Source of the DNA: Actinidia chinensis
Taxonomy: Eukaryota > Streptophyta > Magnoliopsida > Ericales > Actinidiaceae
NCBI GenBank assembly: GCA_009663005.1
Contig: VIGQ01000799.1
Location: 27,501 to 55,000 of the forward strand
Direction: 5' to 3'
DNA length: 27,500 bases
How positions within the stretch are numbered: the first letter of the stretch is position 1; every line of letters starts with the position of its first letter. A program made the translations under genes and the position numbers. The notes below the pieces were generated by a model. It made no database searches. It saw only the letters and a program-made list of their open reading frames with translations, and was not told the origin of the DNA. This document shows, one piece after another, positions 18,131 through 27,500 of this stretch.

Positions 18131-19110
18131 TACGATGGTTCTTCTTTGGTGTTGCGGGATGACTGCTCACTCAAGAGGTTGTCCCATCCCATATGATTCC
18201 GATTCCATTTCGAACCCGTTCCTGTTTCTCTTCTCATTCTCAACAACCGGCTCAACAGTGTCACGAGCGTGTTGTTGAATGGAAAGAACTTTCATGCTTG
18301 TCTCGTTCGTTCAGCTTTTACCTTGGTGGAAACGCAGACCCGTTGGATTCTGAGAAAGGAACCAAAACCTACTGATCTGTTCCAATTTGATGAGTGGGTT
18401 TTTCAGATAACTGTATTATCGTGGGCTGAATGTTTCACCGCGATGGAGGGTCGAGTCTATCTATGTTATGGACCATGAATACGTCTATGGTTGTGGACTA
18501 CGTTTACCCAGATTTCCCAGGCCCGCAATGATCCCCGGATTTGAGCTCTAATCGAGAATCCTCATGACCGCTCAGCGTCCTTCAACTCTTTGTGCTGATT
18601 TTTTTGGGGGTATCTTTCAGACTAGATGGGAGGAATTAGCCCATTCGAGCCACTCAGTGATTTCCTAGTGATGGAGCGTTGAGTCCAAACGCCTGATCGT
18701 CGACATACATATCATTTTTGATGGGTTTTAAATCTGAGTTTGAGACTCTTTGCACCAGATTAAACACATCACCCTGCCGTCCCATATGAGGCGTTTTGCT
18801 ATTGTGGATGGTGATGATCGAGGCATCGTCCTTTTAACCATCTCTCTTTCTACCTGAGTCCTCTTCTATTGCTCCAGATCAGAGGGCCTTTGCTGGGCTT
18901 CTTTCAGGGACTCAACTATATTGTCAATCATTATCGCACAAGCCCATCACCTTAATTGATCGCTGTTGGGTTCTCATCCTTGATTGAAACAACAGTTTTT
19001 CTCAGGGCCATGTGGGATGGTCGTGGGGGTGGTCGCGGTGGGGGCCGAGGTAGGGCACTCCTCAGACTGTGCTATTGCTGAACGTGGAGCCCACTGGCTG
19101 CTGATTTTAA
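18131..19110 (+). pseudogene. gag: Copia gag with zinc knuckle, degenerate
   Basis: In shifting frames the region reads LNGKNFHA, SRSF.FYLGG, TRWILRKEPKPTD, FDEW, MEGRVY (about 18270-18455), then ARNDPR (about 18516), TRWEELAH and EPLSDF (about 18622-18664), LMGLKSEFETL (about 18720-18750), and EAFAIVDGDDR (about 18788-18820). This is the Gag (retrotran_gag/UBN2) layout of a common plant Copia lineage. An R/G-rich patch (WDGRGGGRGGG..., about 19010-19050) precedes a damaged CCHC zinc knuckle with C.YC and RGAHW (about 19069-19100). At least several frameshifts and stops are present, so no capsid protein can be made. Confidence 0.85.
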
Positions 19111-19380
19111 CCTGATTTCCCAAACAAACTTTCAGCTCTGAATTGCTCAGTCGCCAGTCACACTTGGGGATTAGCTACTACTCCCGTCCTCTGGCCGCAC
19201 ACCGCTATAGTTGCAGATACTCTACTGCTCTTCGTGGTAAGTCAGGTCACCCACTTGATTTGGATTCTGGGGCAAATCATCATATGAGGGTGAGCTGGCT
19301 TACCTTACTTCTCCGTTACTTCTTTCATCAATCGGGTTTGTATATCTAATGGATCATCCATTCCCATTCGTAGTCAGTGA
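19111..19380 (+). pseudogene. Copia protease domain, degenerate
   Basis: LDLDSGANHHM (about 19255-19287) contains the DSGA aspartic-protease active site with the HHM that follows it in plant Copia polyproteins. It is followed by LTLLLRYFFHQSGLYI in one frame and a frame change around 19345. The protease would process the Gag-Pol polyprotein. The catalytic aspartate and SGA survive, but the flanking frame is broken. Confidence 0.85.
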
Positions 19381-19835
19381 GATGCTCGTTTATCTCCGAT
19401 TATACCCTTATCATCTGTATGATTACTCATTTTTGCGTATATCTTCTTTTGTTAGTCGGCTTGCAAAGATCTAATTGTGCTGTTGTTTTCTTACCATTCT
19501 CGTTGTCTCTTGCAGAGGACTGTGACTTCGAAGAAGAGTTTTGGCAGGGGGTACTGAGCGGATTGACTATACTACTTTGGGGAATCCTTTACCATCTAGG
19601 TTGCGTATGTCATCTAGCCTTCATAGTTTTCATTCGTGTTCTCATCCTCCAGATGTTATGAGTCAGGTCTTTGTAAGTTCTTTTGGTTTCAGGTCGTCCG
19701 GTTTTCTCTTTCGAGCGAACCTTAGCAGTTGGGCATGGCTCATTTATAGCCTGCAATCACGTTCAATAGTTCATTTTGCCCATTGTATTATGGCAAGCGT
19801 TCAAGCAAGTTGACATGTCCGAAAATTTAATTGTT
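19381..19835 (+). pseudogene. Copia pre-integrase (GAG_pre-integrs) region
   Basis: TERIDYTTLGNPLPSRLRMSS followed by LHSFHSCSHPPDVMSQV (19550-19665) matches the segment between protease and integrase in this Copia lineage. Upstream are NCAVVFLP and EDCDFE-type pieces of the RT-like linker. The zinc-binding HH-CC part is only hinted at, with HCIMASVQAS near 19780-19810 corresponding to the C..C....K region. Frame changes occur throughout. Confidence 0.75.
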
Positions 19836-20930
19836 AAAAAGAAGATGGCTGTAAGGTGGGTTATGATGTATGGGACACAAATATAACCGGACCAGCTTTT
19901 TGGATCACGCGTGCAGCGAAATCGCGGGGCCACGGTGGCCAAATAAGTAGCTTATGAGTAGCGAGTTTTTTGAGACCATCTTTGCACTCATTCTAATCGG
20001 ACAGCTAATGCGAGACGCATGCAGGACCGAGTAATTCACGATGAGATGCACGTGTCCTATCCAAAAAACTCGCATCTCTCAAACACAGGCTTTATACGCC
20101 TGGACATCATAGTCAAGAGATGATATCGGTGCACAGCTGGTGTCCCCGAGTGATCTACACAATATATGCAGTTATGAGAATGCATGAAAGGAGCGTTATC
20201 TCTCACAGGTCTACTATTCATTTGGACATGTACCCAAGGGACGCAAGAACCCATCATATACACTGTGTTGGCGTAAGCACCTTCAGGCACATGGATCGGG
20301 CGAGATCGAGCACGAAGGAGGTTGTCGGGCTGAACACGGAAGAAAGGCTCAGGCGACACACAGTACCGGCGGCACGGACGCGACGTGAGAACCCCTGAGC
20401 AGAAATGGGGACGAACGAAAAAGCGGCATATGTTCGTTGGGGGGTGGTCTCTGACGGGCGTATGGGGGGACTAAGTATTTTCCTGCCACACTAAAGGCAT
20501 TAATTGCAGCGCGCGCGATAAGCTATGCCTACCGGGTAAAGTAGCAGCTCGTATCGACCGAGTGATTGACCACTTACGGCAAGCAGACAGGACAATTCAG
20601 ACTCCTCTCCACCCCCCCACCCAAACCACCGGGCGAGATCCTTCAGCCTGCTAGTACCAACCCTATTTCCTCCTATTATCTCTCGTCCTTTGGGTGGCCA
20701 TATTTTAATTCACAATCGGAGTCCCACCCCGTACCAACTTGTGATAATGCGTCCATTGTGTCTTTCTCGGTATTCCTCAATGTCCAAGGGTATAGGTGTT
20801 TTGTCCTATCCCTCGTCATATGTACACTCGTTAGATGTCCATTTTTTGGAAACTGTTCCTTTTTTTCTAATTCTACTCCTTCTCCGAGTCTGTTCGAGAT
20901 ACTTGCGGCAAGATGAACCCATACCTCCTC
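19836..20930 (+). pseudogene. Copia integrase region, extremely eroded
   Basis: A YDVW(D/G)..ITGPAF stretch (about 19860-19900) corresponds to the start of the catalytic core. A weak ER..I..RSTIHLDMYPR (about 20185-20240) fits the ERK.R.L...AR.L..H...P block. Between and after them (19900-20560) almost nothing else is recognisable, and the DD35E residues cannot be placed. Similarity returns at about 20690-20880: HCVFLG-like, KGYRCFV, and LDVHFLETVPFF, the end of the integrase/linker before reverse transcriptase. The middle is more scrambled than the domains on either side. Confidence 0.6.
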
Positions 20931-22230
20931 CACCCTCTCCCTGTACTTGAGCCTCCTTCATCTACCCTACACCAAATGGTCCCTATCCCCCGATTGCCCT
21001 CCGGACCCAGGAGCTTCTTCTTTGAGTCAGGTAATGTCTCATCCCTAGGTTTAATATTCCCTCACCTCGGTATCCTACTTGTGTTTTGTTCGTCCCCCCC
21101 TCCCTTTAATTCTTCTCAATAGTACTAATCATCCTATTGCGCACAATAATATGTCTTATCACGGTCTTTCAGACTCCTACAGGTCTTATTCTTAGTCAGG
21201 TTGATTCGATTTCCAGTCCTCGCGCAGTCCGATGCAGCTTTCCAGAATCCTTTGTGGGTGTCTGCCATGACGGGAGATGGAGGCTCTTCAGCGTACTCGG
21301 ACTTGGGATCTTATTGCTTTACCCGAGTCGGCGCAACTGTTGGTGTAAATGGGTGTTCAGTGTTAAAGTATTTGGGGGGGGGGGGGGGGGGCGATGGCTC
21401 AATTTGTCCGAATATAGGCTCGTCTTGTTTACTACGGGGTTTACTCAGATTTTTGGGTAAGGATTTTATGGTGCGTACATTTGCCCCAGTTGTCAAATTA
21501 TACACACCATTTCGCCTTCTGATTTCTCTCGTTCTCTTTTCTCTCGCATGCTACTTACTCATAGGCCTCCTTTCACCAATTGGATGTCAAGAACTTTTTC
21601 TAAATGGTGATCTCGCCGAGACTTAGATATGGATCTCCCTCCAGGTTTGTCGGGCTCAAGAGAGTCTTTAGGGAATGTTTTTCGCCCTCCGAAAATCGAT
21701 CTTTGCCTCAAGCCGTCTCATCGGGCTTAGTTTTTCCACCGCTTCAGTGGAGGTTGTCCTGTCTAGGGATTTTTAGAAGTTCCCACTCAGATCATACTGC
21801 TTTATATTCGCGTCAACCTCAAGGGCGGTGCATTATTGTCTCATTTTATGTTGATAAATTTATTATCAGGGAGATGACGCTTCTCTTCTCTGGCATAGTT
21901 CAGGTGAAATGTGGGCTCAGAAAATCTTTTGATATTAAGGATCTTGGTCCTCTTCGTTACTTTCCTTGGTATGGAGTTTGCTCGGTCTCGCCATGGTATC
22001 TCTCTCTCCCAGCGGAAGTATTTCTCTTGATCTCCTTCAGGTACAGGCATGCTTGGATGTTGCCTGCATCTACCCTATGGTACCCAAATTTGAAGATATC
22101 TCCGAGTCGGGGACACTTGTTTGCTATATCCATCTATCTATCAGCGTCTTTGGGTCGCCTCATGTTACTTGACTAATACGAGACTGATCTCACATTTGCT
22201 GTCAGCATTGTACTTCAGTTTATCACCTCG
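20931..22230 (+). pseudogene. Copia reverse transcriptase, degenerate
   Basis: Recognisable pieces in RT order: VDSISSPRAV (about 21200), CKWVFSVK-like (about 21345-21368), GFTQIFGKDF and TFAPVVKL (21440-21505), the RT fingers region, then GCQELFLNGDLAE (about 21587-21620). Next come SHSDHTALY and CIIVSFYVD (about 21780-21855), GIVQVKCGLRKSFDIKDLGP with LRYF (21893-21964), and PNLKISPSRG (about 22085-22115). The catalytic YVDD box reads YVDK here, so the second metal-binding aspartate is missing in the present frame. An 18-G homopolymer (21374-21391) interrupts the palm-proximal segment. The longest open piece is 190 codons (21604-22176). Confidence 0.85.
21374..21391. repeat. 18-base poly-G run inside reverse transcriptase
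   Basis: An uninterrupted run of 18 G between TATTT and CGATGGCTC. It replaces only two or three codons expected here, so it is an expansion or a basecalling error. Confidence 0.9.
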
Positions 22231-22760
22231 CCACATACCTCTCACCAATGGAGATTAGTCACATTCTCTGGTACCTTAATCCGTGTCCCGATCGTTGGAT
22301 TGTTTTTAAAGTCCGGATCGCGGCCCTCTCATGCTTTACATATGCTGATTATGCGGGTCTAAGAGTGATAGACGCTCTACTTCTGATGTTTGTATCTTTT
22401 TGGTAGTCATCTCGTATATGGGAAAAGTAGAAACAAGCAGTATTCCTCGATCTTCTGTCGAAGCGAGTATCGTGCCATGGCTCAGGAACGATTTGAAATA
22501 TTTGGCTTCATCCTTCTATTCTGTTGGGTGGTGGGGAAGACACGTTACATAAAACTGATGAAAGTCGTGCTCGTGATCATGTTGCGTGTGTGATTCTAGC
22601 ACGACCTTGATTGTACGTTCAAATTATGAGATAATCCAAAGAAGCTGTACTCATACTACACGCCAGGGAACTAAGACACATTGAAGTTGATGTTCACTTC
22701 ATTCTGAAGAAACAAATAAATGTGTTCGTGGGGAATAATCATTTCCCATCTTGTACAAAA
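22231..22760 (+). pseudogene. Copia RNase H, degenerate
   Basis: Pieces in order: YADYAG-like (about 22340), HLVYGKSRNKQ (about 22408-22440), SEYRAMAQE (22466-22492), HIEVDVHF (about 22679-22703) and KKQINVF (22708-22730). These are the SWKSRKQ, SE.EYRA.A and KHIE.D.HF...K signatures of Copia RNase H. Several stops and frame changes. It ends about 120 bp before the polypurine tract. Confidence 0.8.
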
Positions 22761-22878
22761 ACCAAAATGGCGCGTACAATGCACGTCAGACTGCTACAAT
22801 GGTTTCACAATCTAGTGGACCCTCATTGTTGAAGGCCATCTATTGGCAGGTGGGACGCTCGATAGCGCGCCTCAACGT

Positions 22879-22886
22879 GAGGGGGG
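22879..22886 (+). promoter_or_regulatory. Polypurine tract of Copia element
   Basis: GAGGGGGG directly before the 3' LTR start (TTGGGAATTAGGGAG). Confidence 0.75.
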
Positions 22887-23073
22887 TTGGGAATTAGGGA
22901 GATCTTGTTCCTAATAAGGGATTTCTTCTTTATCTGTAATAGGCTATGTTTGACCAGACAATGATTCTTTCTTTCCTTATTGGCATTATTATCTTTCCTA
23001 ATTTTAGGCCATACATTGGCTTATTATTAAGATTTTTGAGAATAAGAAATTAAGCCTTTTACTCTTTTCTTCT
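22887..23073 (+). repeat. 3' LTR of Copia element
   Basis: About 187 bp, aligned with the two halves of the interrupted 5' LTR. The right edge is set by GGTCC at 23074-23078, the partner of 16049-16053. The terminal CA is not preserved. Confidence 0.75.
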
Positions 23074-23078
23074 GGTCC

Positions 23079-24237
23079 AAACAAGAGGACGACCACTTTT
23101 ATATAAACTAAAAGTTATTTTACCAATCTACCCTCCACCTATTAGTAGGTACTAAATATCCACGCTAAAAAGGAAAAGTTATAACATTTTGTAATGAAAT
23201 TAAAAGAGCTTTTCGTCTGTTAATTCCATATCCAAACATTTATATTATATATTACACAAATCTGTTGTTGTGAATATTTGTTAATGGGCGCCAATGACTC
23301 AATACATTATTGCGTCTTTTTTATAAATTGTGATACGATAGAAAAAAAAAATAGTATTAAATTAAGGAATGGTTCCCTTATATGCTTTTGTTTGTTGATA
23401 GAAATTAAAAAGCACTTTCCGTGGTATTCTCCCTTCAATGTTAAGTTCTATATACATACTACATATATATATATTCTACGAAAATAGTAATTGGCCACTA
23501 AATGGGCACTACTACTATAATTTACAAAAAATAAAGTTGCATTACTATTTTGTAAAGACCCTCCCATATCACACGGATAATTGCTAGTACAGTACCTAAA
23601 ATAAGAAATTAATAAAAATAAAGCAGCATATACCGTTTCAAACACAACCTTCATCATTCTCAACTGGTACAAATTCCCATTCCTTGCGGCAATCATTGTT
23701 TCTCTTTCTTCATTTTCTTTCCTTGTAATAAGAATGCAAGAGACAAAGTTGCAACTCTTCAAAGTGTAAATTGACCCCCACAATGTAGGTGTTTCTAGTA
23801 GTTATGGTATACTTCCAAAAATAATCGAACTGAATGAAATTGCAAGAATATCATAATGAGAAAGAGTTAATTAGGCCTCTTTCAATGAGTGATCAGGTTT
23901 ACGCAGAGAGTTGTTCATACAATACAGAGTACAAGCCAAGATAAGCTCAGATCAAAAGGATTACGACAGCTAATGCTAAGTGATTCTCTGTTGTGGTTAA
24001 AATGAAGAACAAAGCCATGATTTGGAAACCCTTACGGTCGGTCTTCACTGCTTCCCACTCACTACGACACAAAAGATCTCACACAAGGTAGTCTGTTCTA
24101 AGACTCAGCGTAGTCATAACCAAAAACCCATCTCTCATAGAACACCATTCAAGCATCAGCAGTTTGACTTGGACAGTAATCACCATCAATGCTAGAAACA
24201 CCCTAAAATACAACATTAACGTAAAGACATTTTTTTA
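23079..24237. other. AT-rich intergenic DNA
   Basis: No gene recognised. Contains TTTTATATAAAC near 23100, an (AT)n run at about 23464-23473 and several short ORFs without motifs. Confidence 0.45.
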
Positions 24238-24640
24238 TGCCCACCTTGGCATTATGAAGAAAAACAATGGCAACACAATGCCAGCCAAACTAGCTGTTCT
24301 TTGCCCACAATTTCACAACAATGGCACTTGTCACAGAAGATGTATACACACACTGACAACAGCAAGTTGATCCCTGAATCCTCAAACTGCTAAGTCATAA
24401 CAACTCAAGAATTAATAAATTATTATAATGATTCTTCACAAACAGCAAGTGTGGAGATCATAATCAATTTTCTATGTGTATAAATAGCATTTAGAGAAAT
24501 GCACTTAACAATCACATATCACATATATTCAAAAACCGAATACAGATAAGAAAAGAGAGAATAAGAATATGTATATAACCACATCACATTATGGAGACAT
24601 ATATGCACATATACACAAGACTATGAAGGGGCTCAACCAT
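24238..24640 (+). promoter_or_regulatory. Orphan copy of sulfotransferase upstream region (copy B)
   Basis: Diverged direct copy of 14330-14722, collinear over about 400 bp (block order given in that entry). It keeps a better TATA box, TATAAATA at 24479-24486, than copy A. Similarity stops after GGGGCTCAACC at 24640, just before the position where copy A reaches its start codon. No sulfotransferase sequence follows. The expected gene is therefore deleted, moved or never copied. Confidence 0.75.
24479..24486 (+). promoter_or_regulatory. Candidate TATA box in orphan promoter copy
   Basis: TATAAATA followed by GC, at the position equivalent to 14557-14564 in copy A. Confidence 0.5.
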
Positions 24641-25779
24641 TGTTTGTTAGGAGTGAGTTTGTGTGATCTATGTGCGTTGTTTGGGGTTGTTTTTTGTCTC
24701 ATTTTATCAAAAAATCAAAGTGACTTTGTTTTTTTGCTTACCCCAAATGGACCCGAAGTACGTCCTAACAACTAAGCATTATTAGTTTGCATTCTACTAA
24801 TATTTTTATACAACTCTCTCAAACACAATATTTTCAAATTAATACTCGTATATGTATATTATTTTCAAAATTTGCCACAACAAAATGTATACAACTAACA
24901 TAATATTATTATTGCTTACTTTATGTCCGTTTAGATAAGTATTTTTGTGCGTTCAGATTCCCTTTTGTGTATCCAATTTTTTTTGTTTTTAGGTAATTTT
25001 TTTTCATCATTTGATCAAAATGTTTAGACTTTTTGGGTTCTTTGTGATAGAAGAATTCGAAATATAAAAAAATCATCTATAATTTAAAAAAAGTACACTA
25101 AGACAAAAATATTTTATGCCACCCAAAACTAAAAATGGTTTCTTTTCAACTTTGTGAGGATTTTTCTAAAATTCAGAAAAGATTTTTTTTTTAATTATTT
25201 TTCAAATACCTCGCGTAAAAAAATCGAAAAGTATAAAATTTTGATTAGATGGTAATTTTTTTTACTAGAGAATAAAAAACGCGAAAATTTAAGTCCACTT
25301 AAAAAAAAAAACTATTTTCCCAAACTAAGCTTATGTCCAAAAAATTCAAGAAGAAGAAGATTTTATAAGTTTAACTAAAATATTAGTATTTTAGTTTATA
25401 ATTTTGATAAGCCTATTATCTTTAAACAGTCCCTTCTGTGATGAGTTTATCATTGGAAGTGTCATCTCGATAATTTGCATACTAAGATTTAATGTATATT
25501 ATGATAATACATTTATCTCGAGCTAGATTGGCATTATTGGGCTGTCCTTGTTGATAATTCCATACCGTATATTTTTAGATGTGTTTTGTGTCTTGTATTG
25601 AATTCAGTCTCTGAGTTATAAGCCTTAATGGTCGTATTTGGGATTTGACATGTTAGGTATGGGGGTTTTTACTTGAGACCGTGTGTATCTATGGTGATTT
25701 TTGAAATTCATTCTTCCGTGGGGTTATTTTGTTTGTTTAGCATAAGATTGATACAGCGAGGACGTCCTCTCTTTAGACG
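24641..25779. other. AT-rich intergenic DNA
   Basis: Long A and T runs (24980-25310), no gene or clear repeat. A GTCCGTTTAGATAAGTATTTT stretch near 24926 and an inverted look-alike near 25320-25335 may mark a very old fold-back element, but pairing is poor. Confidence 0.4.
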
Positions 25780-26045
25780 TCAGGAACGGAGATGGATTAA
25801 TGGGGGAGGTTCGGAGGCGGTAAACGGAGAAAGGCAAAAGAAAAGAAGAAAGGAAGGAGTCAAGGGGAAACAGAATGAAGGAAGGCGCAAGAAGAAATGT
25901 AGCGAAGAAAAAGAGAATGGGGGGGGGGGGAGGAAGGAGGAAGAAGGTGGGAAGGGAGGAAAGAATAAGAACATAAGGGAGAGACGTAAAGGTAGAATTG
26001 GGAGTGTGTGAGGAAGAGTAACGGTGGGGGAAAGGTTTGTGTAGA
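25780..26045 (-). other. Purine-rich tract (CT-rich leader on minus strand)
   Basis: About 260 bp almost entirely A and G on the plus strand, including a G12 run near 25919-25930. On the minus strand it is a CT-rich tract beginning about 25 bp after a TATATA (26066-26071), as in plant 5' leaders. ORFs of 64-205 codons over it are low-complexity Ser/Pro/Leu/Phe strings. Confidence 0.45.
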
Positions 26046-26065
26046 TTCAGAGGATAATGAGTGGG

Positions 26066-26071
26066 TATATA
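26066..26071 (-). promoter_or_regulatory. Candidate TATA box
   Basis: The minus strand reads GCCTATATACCC, correctly spaced ahead of the CT-rich tract. No coding exon was found downstream. Confidence 0.3.
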
Positions 26072-27500
26072 GGCTGATGGCGGATGTGTTGGTAAAATCA
26101 AGGGAAGTGTAAAATATTAGTAATAGAACAGGAGTGTAGAAGTGGTTGGAGACATGGACCACAGAGAGGTGGGGCCGTGACCACGGGAAGTTGATTTGTT
26201 TTAGCAGAAATTGGCGTGTGTATGTTGAGGTGGATGGGGTTGGGGTGAGTGTTGTGGCCGGCGAAAGCACAGGGAGTTGGTGATGTAGCGGGCACGCCGC
26301 CCCAAAGCGATCGGCGCCAGTGAGCCAAAAAGGGGGGCAGGACGCAACGGGAGGGCAGGGGAGGGGGGGGGAGCCCCGATGGGAACCAAAAAGACAAGCA
26401 TGGCAAGGGGGAGAGAGGAAGTAAAAGAAGAGCGGCTCAAAACAGCGGTGACGCAAAGGAGTCACAAGTCCTCTCACTTCATAGTTGCGCCCTCCTCTTG
26501 TGACCTAACTAGCATGATCCCGTTCGCCCTTTGCTATCACCCCCCTGACCAGCCCGGTTGGCAGCAAGGATGGTTTGTGTGCATTTATACTGAGTGTGGC
26601 GGATTTGAGGCGGGATTTGAAAGGAGGGAGAATTTAACTCCGGGGGCCCCACCTTTACGAAGGGTTGATTATCGAGTTTGGTGTTTGGATGGTATTTGGA
26701 ACGAAGACTTTTCATGTGTGGAGTATGATTGTGATAAAGGTAAATACAACCGTACCACGGAGGTGCCCAATTCATGTACATGTGTGCCTCGGTTGATATT
26801 ATTGTTGGTCGTGTGTAATTAATAAAATGTAGTATAATTAATGTTCAGAGATTCTAAAAAACAGTTCAGTTAAATCTGATATTATTGCCTTATTTTTGGG
26901 GTTCGCATTGTGAGTGCAACATTAGCTTTTGTTCATAAAGAGGGACCAACCAAGGTAACAAAGACTAGTCAGATGCAAGGCAGTCTCATGGTTCGGAAAA
27001 CTGGTACTCTCTCGATCTAGAGACCTATGGAACATGTGTCACGGTGTGAAGAGAACTGGACGTGTTTTGGGGGAACTTGGGCGAATGGAATGGTAAAAAT
27101 ATAAAAGCACGAGTTTTGGGAAGACCGCTAACCCCCAGATTGGAGCCTGTCCCACAGTCGGGAGGGGCACGTGGAGAAGATAAGAGGCAGTCGAAAGAGA
27201 AGAAGAGATGTATAGGGGGGGGAAGGGGAGAGCTGGACGCAACGGAGAGTATGGGGAATGCCGGGGGGGTGGCCCGAACCGAAGAAGCATGGTGCCCAAA
27301 TAATGACAACCCCGGTCTCTGCTTGCCCCAAGCCGGGGACACCAAGACGGCGGCGAGGTTTCCACCACCAAAACGACTTAGTCTTGCCACAGAGGCACAA
27401 TGGTCTTTCTTCTCTCACCACGCAGAACACCGCTGCACCACGGACGGGGTACCCCCCCTGTCCGGCCTATGGTCGACTAGGGAGTTCGAAGACAGTCACA
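26072..27500. other. GC-rich DNA with no recognised gene
   Basis: Markedly GC-rich compared with the left side, with many G runs on the plus strand. A 147-codon plus-strand ORF (26379-26822) and several minus-strand ORFs of 100-205 codons exist, none with motifs I can name. A GC-rich segment at 26339-26404 recurs at 27234-27295. An AATAAA lies at 26821-26826. The stretch may be the edge of a gene or of another element that continues past the window. Confidence 0.35.
26339..27295. repeat. Dispersed direct repeat, about 65 bp x 2
   Basis: Segments 26339-26404 and 27234-27295 share GGACGCAACGG, AGxxx(T/A)GGGGA, a G run, GCCC(C)GA..(G)GAACC, A.AAGAC/GA and AAGCATGG in order, about 895 bp apart. 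Confidence 0.55.

Larger units (their letters stand above)
16054..23073 (+). mobile_element. Copia (Ty1-type) LTR retrotransposon, full-length but degenerate
   Basis: A 7-kb plus-strand element with short LTRs (about 190 bp without insertion), a primer-binding site at 17574, domains in Copia order (gag, zinc knuckle, protease, integrase, reverse transcriptase, RNase H), a polypurine tract at 22879 and a likely GGTCC target duplication. All domains are cut by many indels and stops. The 5' LTR has been enlarged by a nested insertion (16168-17460). It landed about 215 bp downstream of the sulfotransferase stop codon, in the same orientation. Confidence 0.9.

Noticed and set aside
20120..20400. 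Overlapping 92- and 100-codon ORFs on opposite strands at 20057-20398
   Set aside because: They fall in the eroded integrase region and have no independent motif support.
22160..22880. Separate gene encoding an SEYRAMAQ protein
   Set aside because: The motif is the Copia RNase H signature and sits in order within the element.
25860..26477. 205-codon minus-strand ORF
   Set aside because: Low-complexity Ser/Pro/Leu/Phe composition produced by a CT-rich tract; no domain recognised.
26379..26822. 147-codon plus-strand ORF
   Set aside because: The longest ORF in the GC-rich end, but no family motif, and composition changes midway; not supported as a gene.

Overview
The window looks like nuclear DNA of a flowering plant, probably a eudicot. 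It is AT-rich, intron-like and noncoding over most of its length, and carries plant-type LTR retrotransposons primed by initiator tRNA-Met, a plant LINE remnant, short fold-back elements and intronless plant-type cytosolic sulfotransferase genes. No intact protein-coding gene longer than about 150 codons was recognised. Every coding sequence identified by family (LINE ORF1, two sulfotransferases, two Copia-like elements) is broken by frameshifts or stops. That fits old pseudogenes, an unpolished long-read assembly, or both.

Layout. 1-196: LINE ORF1 (DUF4283-like) scrap. 512-1850: three separate tandem-repeat blocks, the largest being four units of about 170-180 bp downstream of a minus-strand TATA box at 1906. 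2045-2640: CpG- and GC-rich island with an unidentified possible minus-strand first exon. 2641-4679: AT-rich and featureless. 4680-8136: a minus-strand sulfotransferase gene cut in two by a 2.8-kb non-autonomous Copia-like LTR element (5064-7857), with an exact 5-bp target duplication GGAAG on both sides. 8137-14330: noncoding, with four fold-back/MITE-like inverted repeats, a tandem duplication and one small exon-like piece. 14330-15838: promoter region and a complete-length but frameshifted second sulfotransferase on the plus strand. 16054-23073: a full-length but ruined Copia element (gag, zinc knuckle, protease, integrase, reverse transcriptase, RNase H). A second LTR-like element (16168-17460) is nested in its 5' LTR. 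24238-24640: a second, orphan copy of the sulfotransferase promoter block. 25780-27500: purine-rich then GC-rich DNA with a possible minus-strand promoter and no recognised gene.

The connecting story is a small sulfotransferase family locus (two gene bodies and a third promoter copy, in mixed orientation) that expanded by duplication and was then invaded by LTR retrotransposons. One insertion directly split a gene and another landed just past the 3' end of a second, itself later hit by a further insertion. I found no sign of a novel multi-gene system. The most unusual structures are the iterated leader-like array at 1139-1850, the 30-bp minisatellite inside the non-autonomous LTR element, and the orphan promoter copy.
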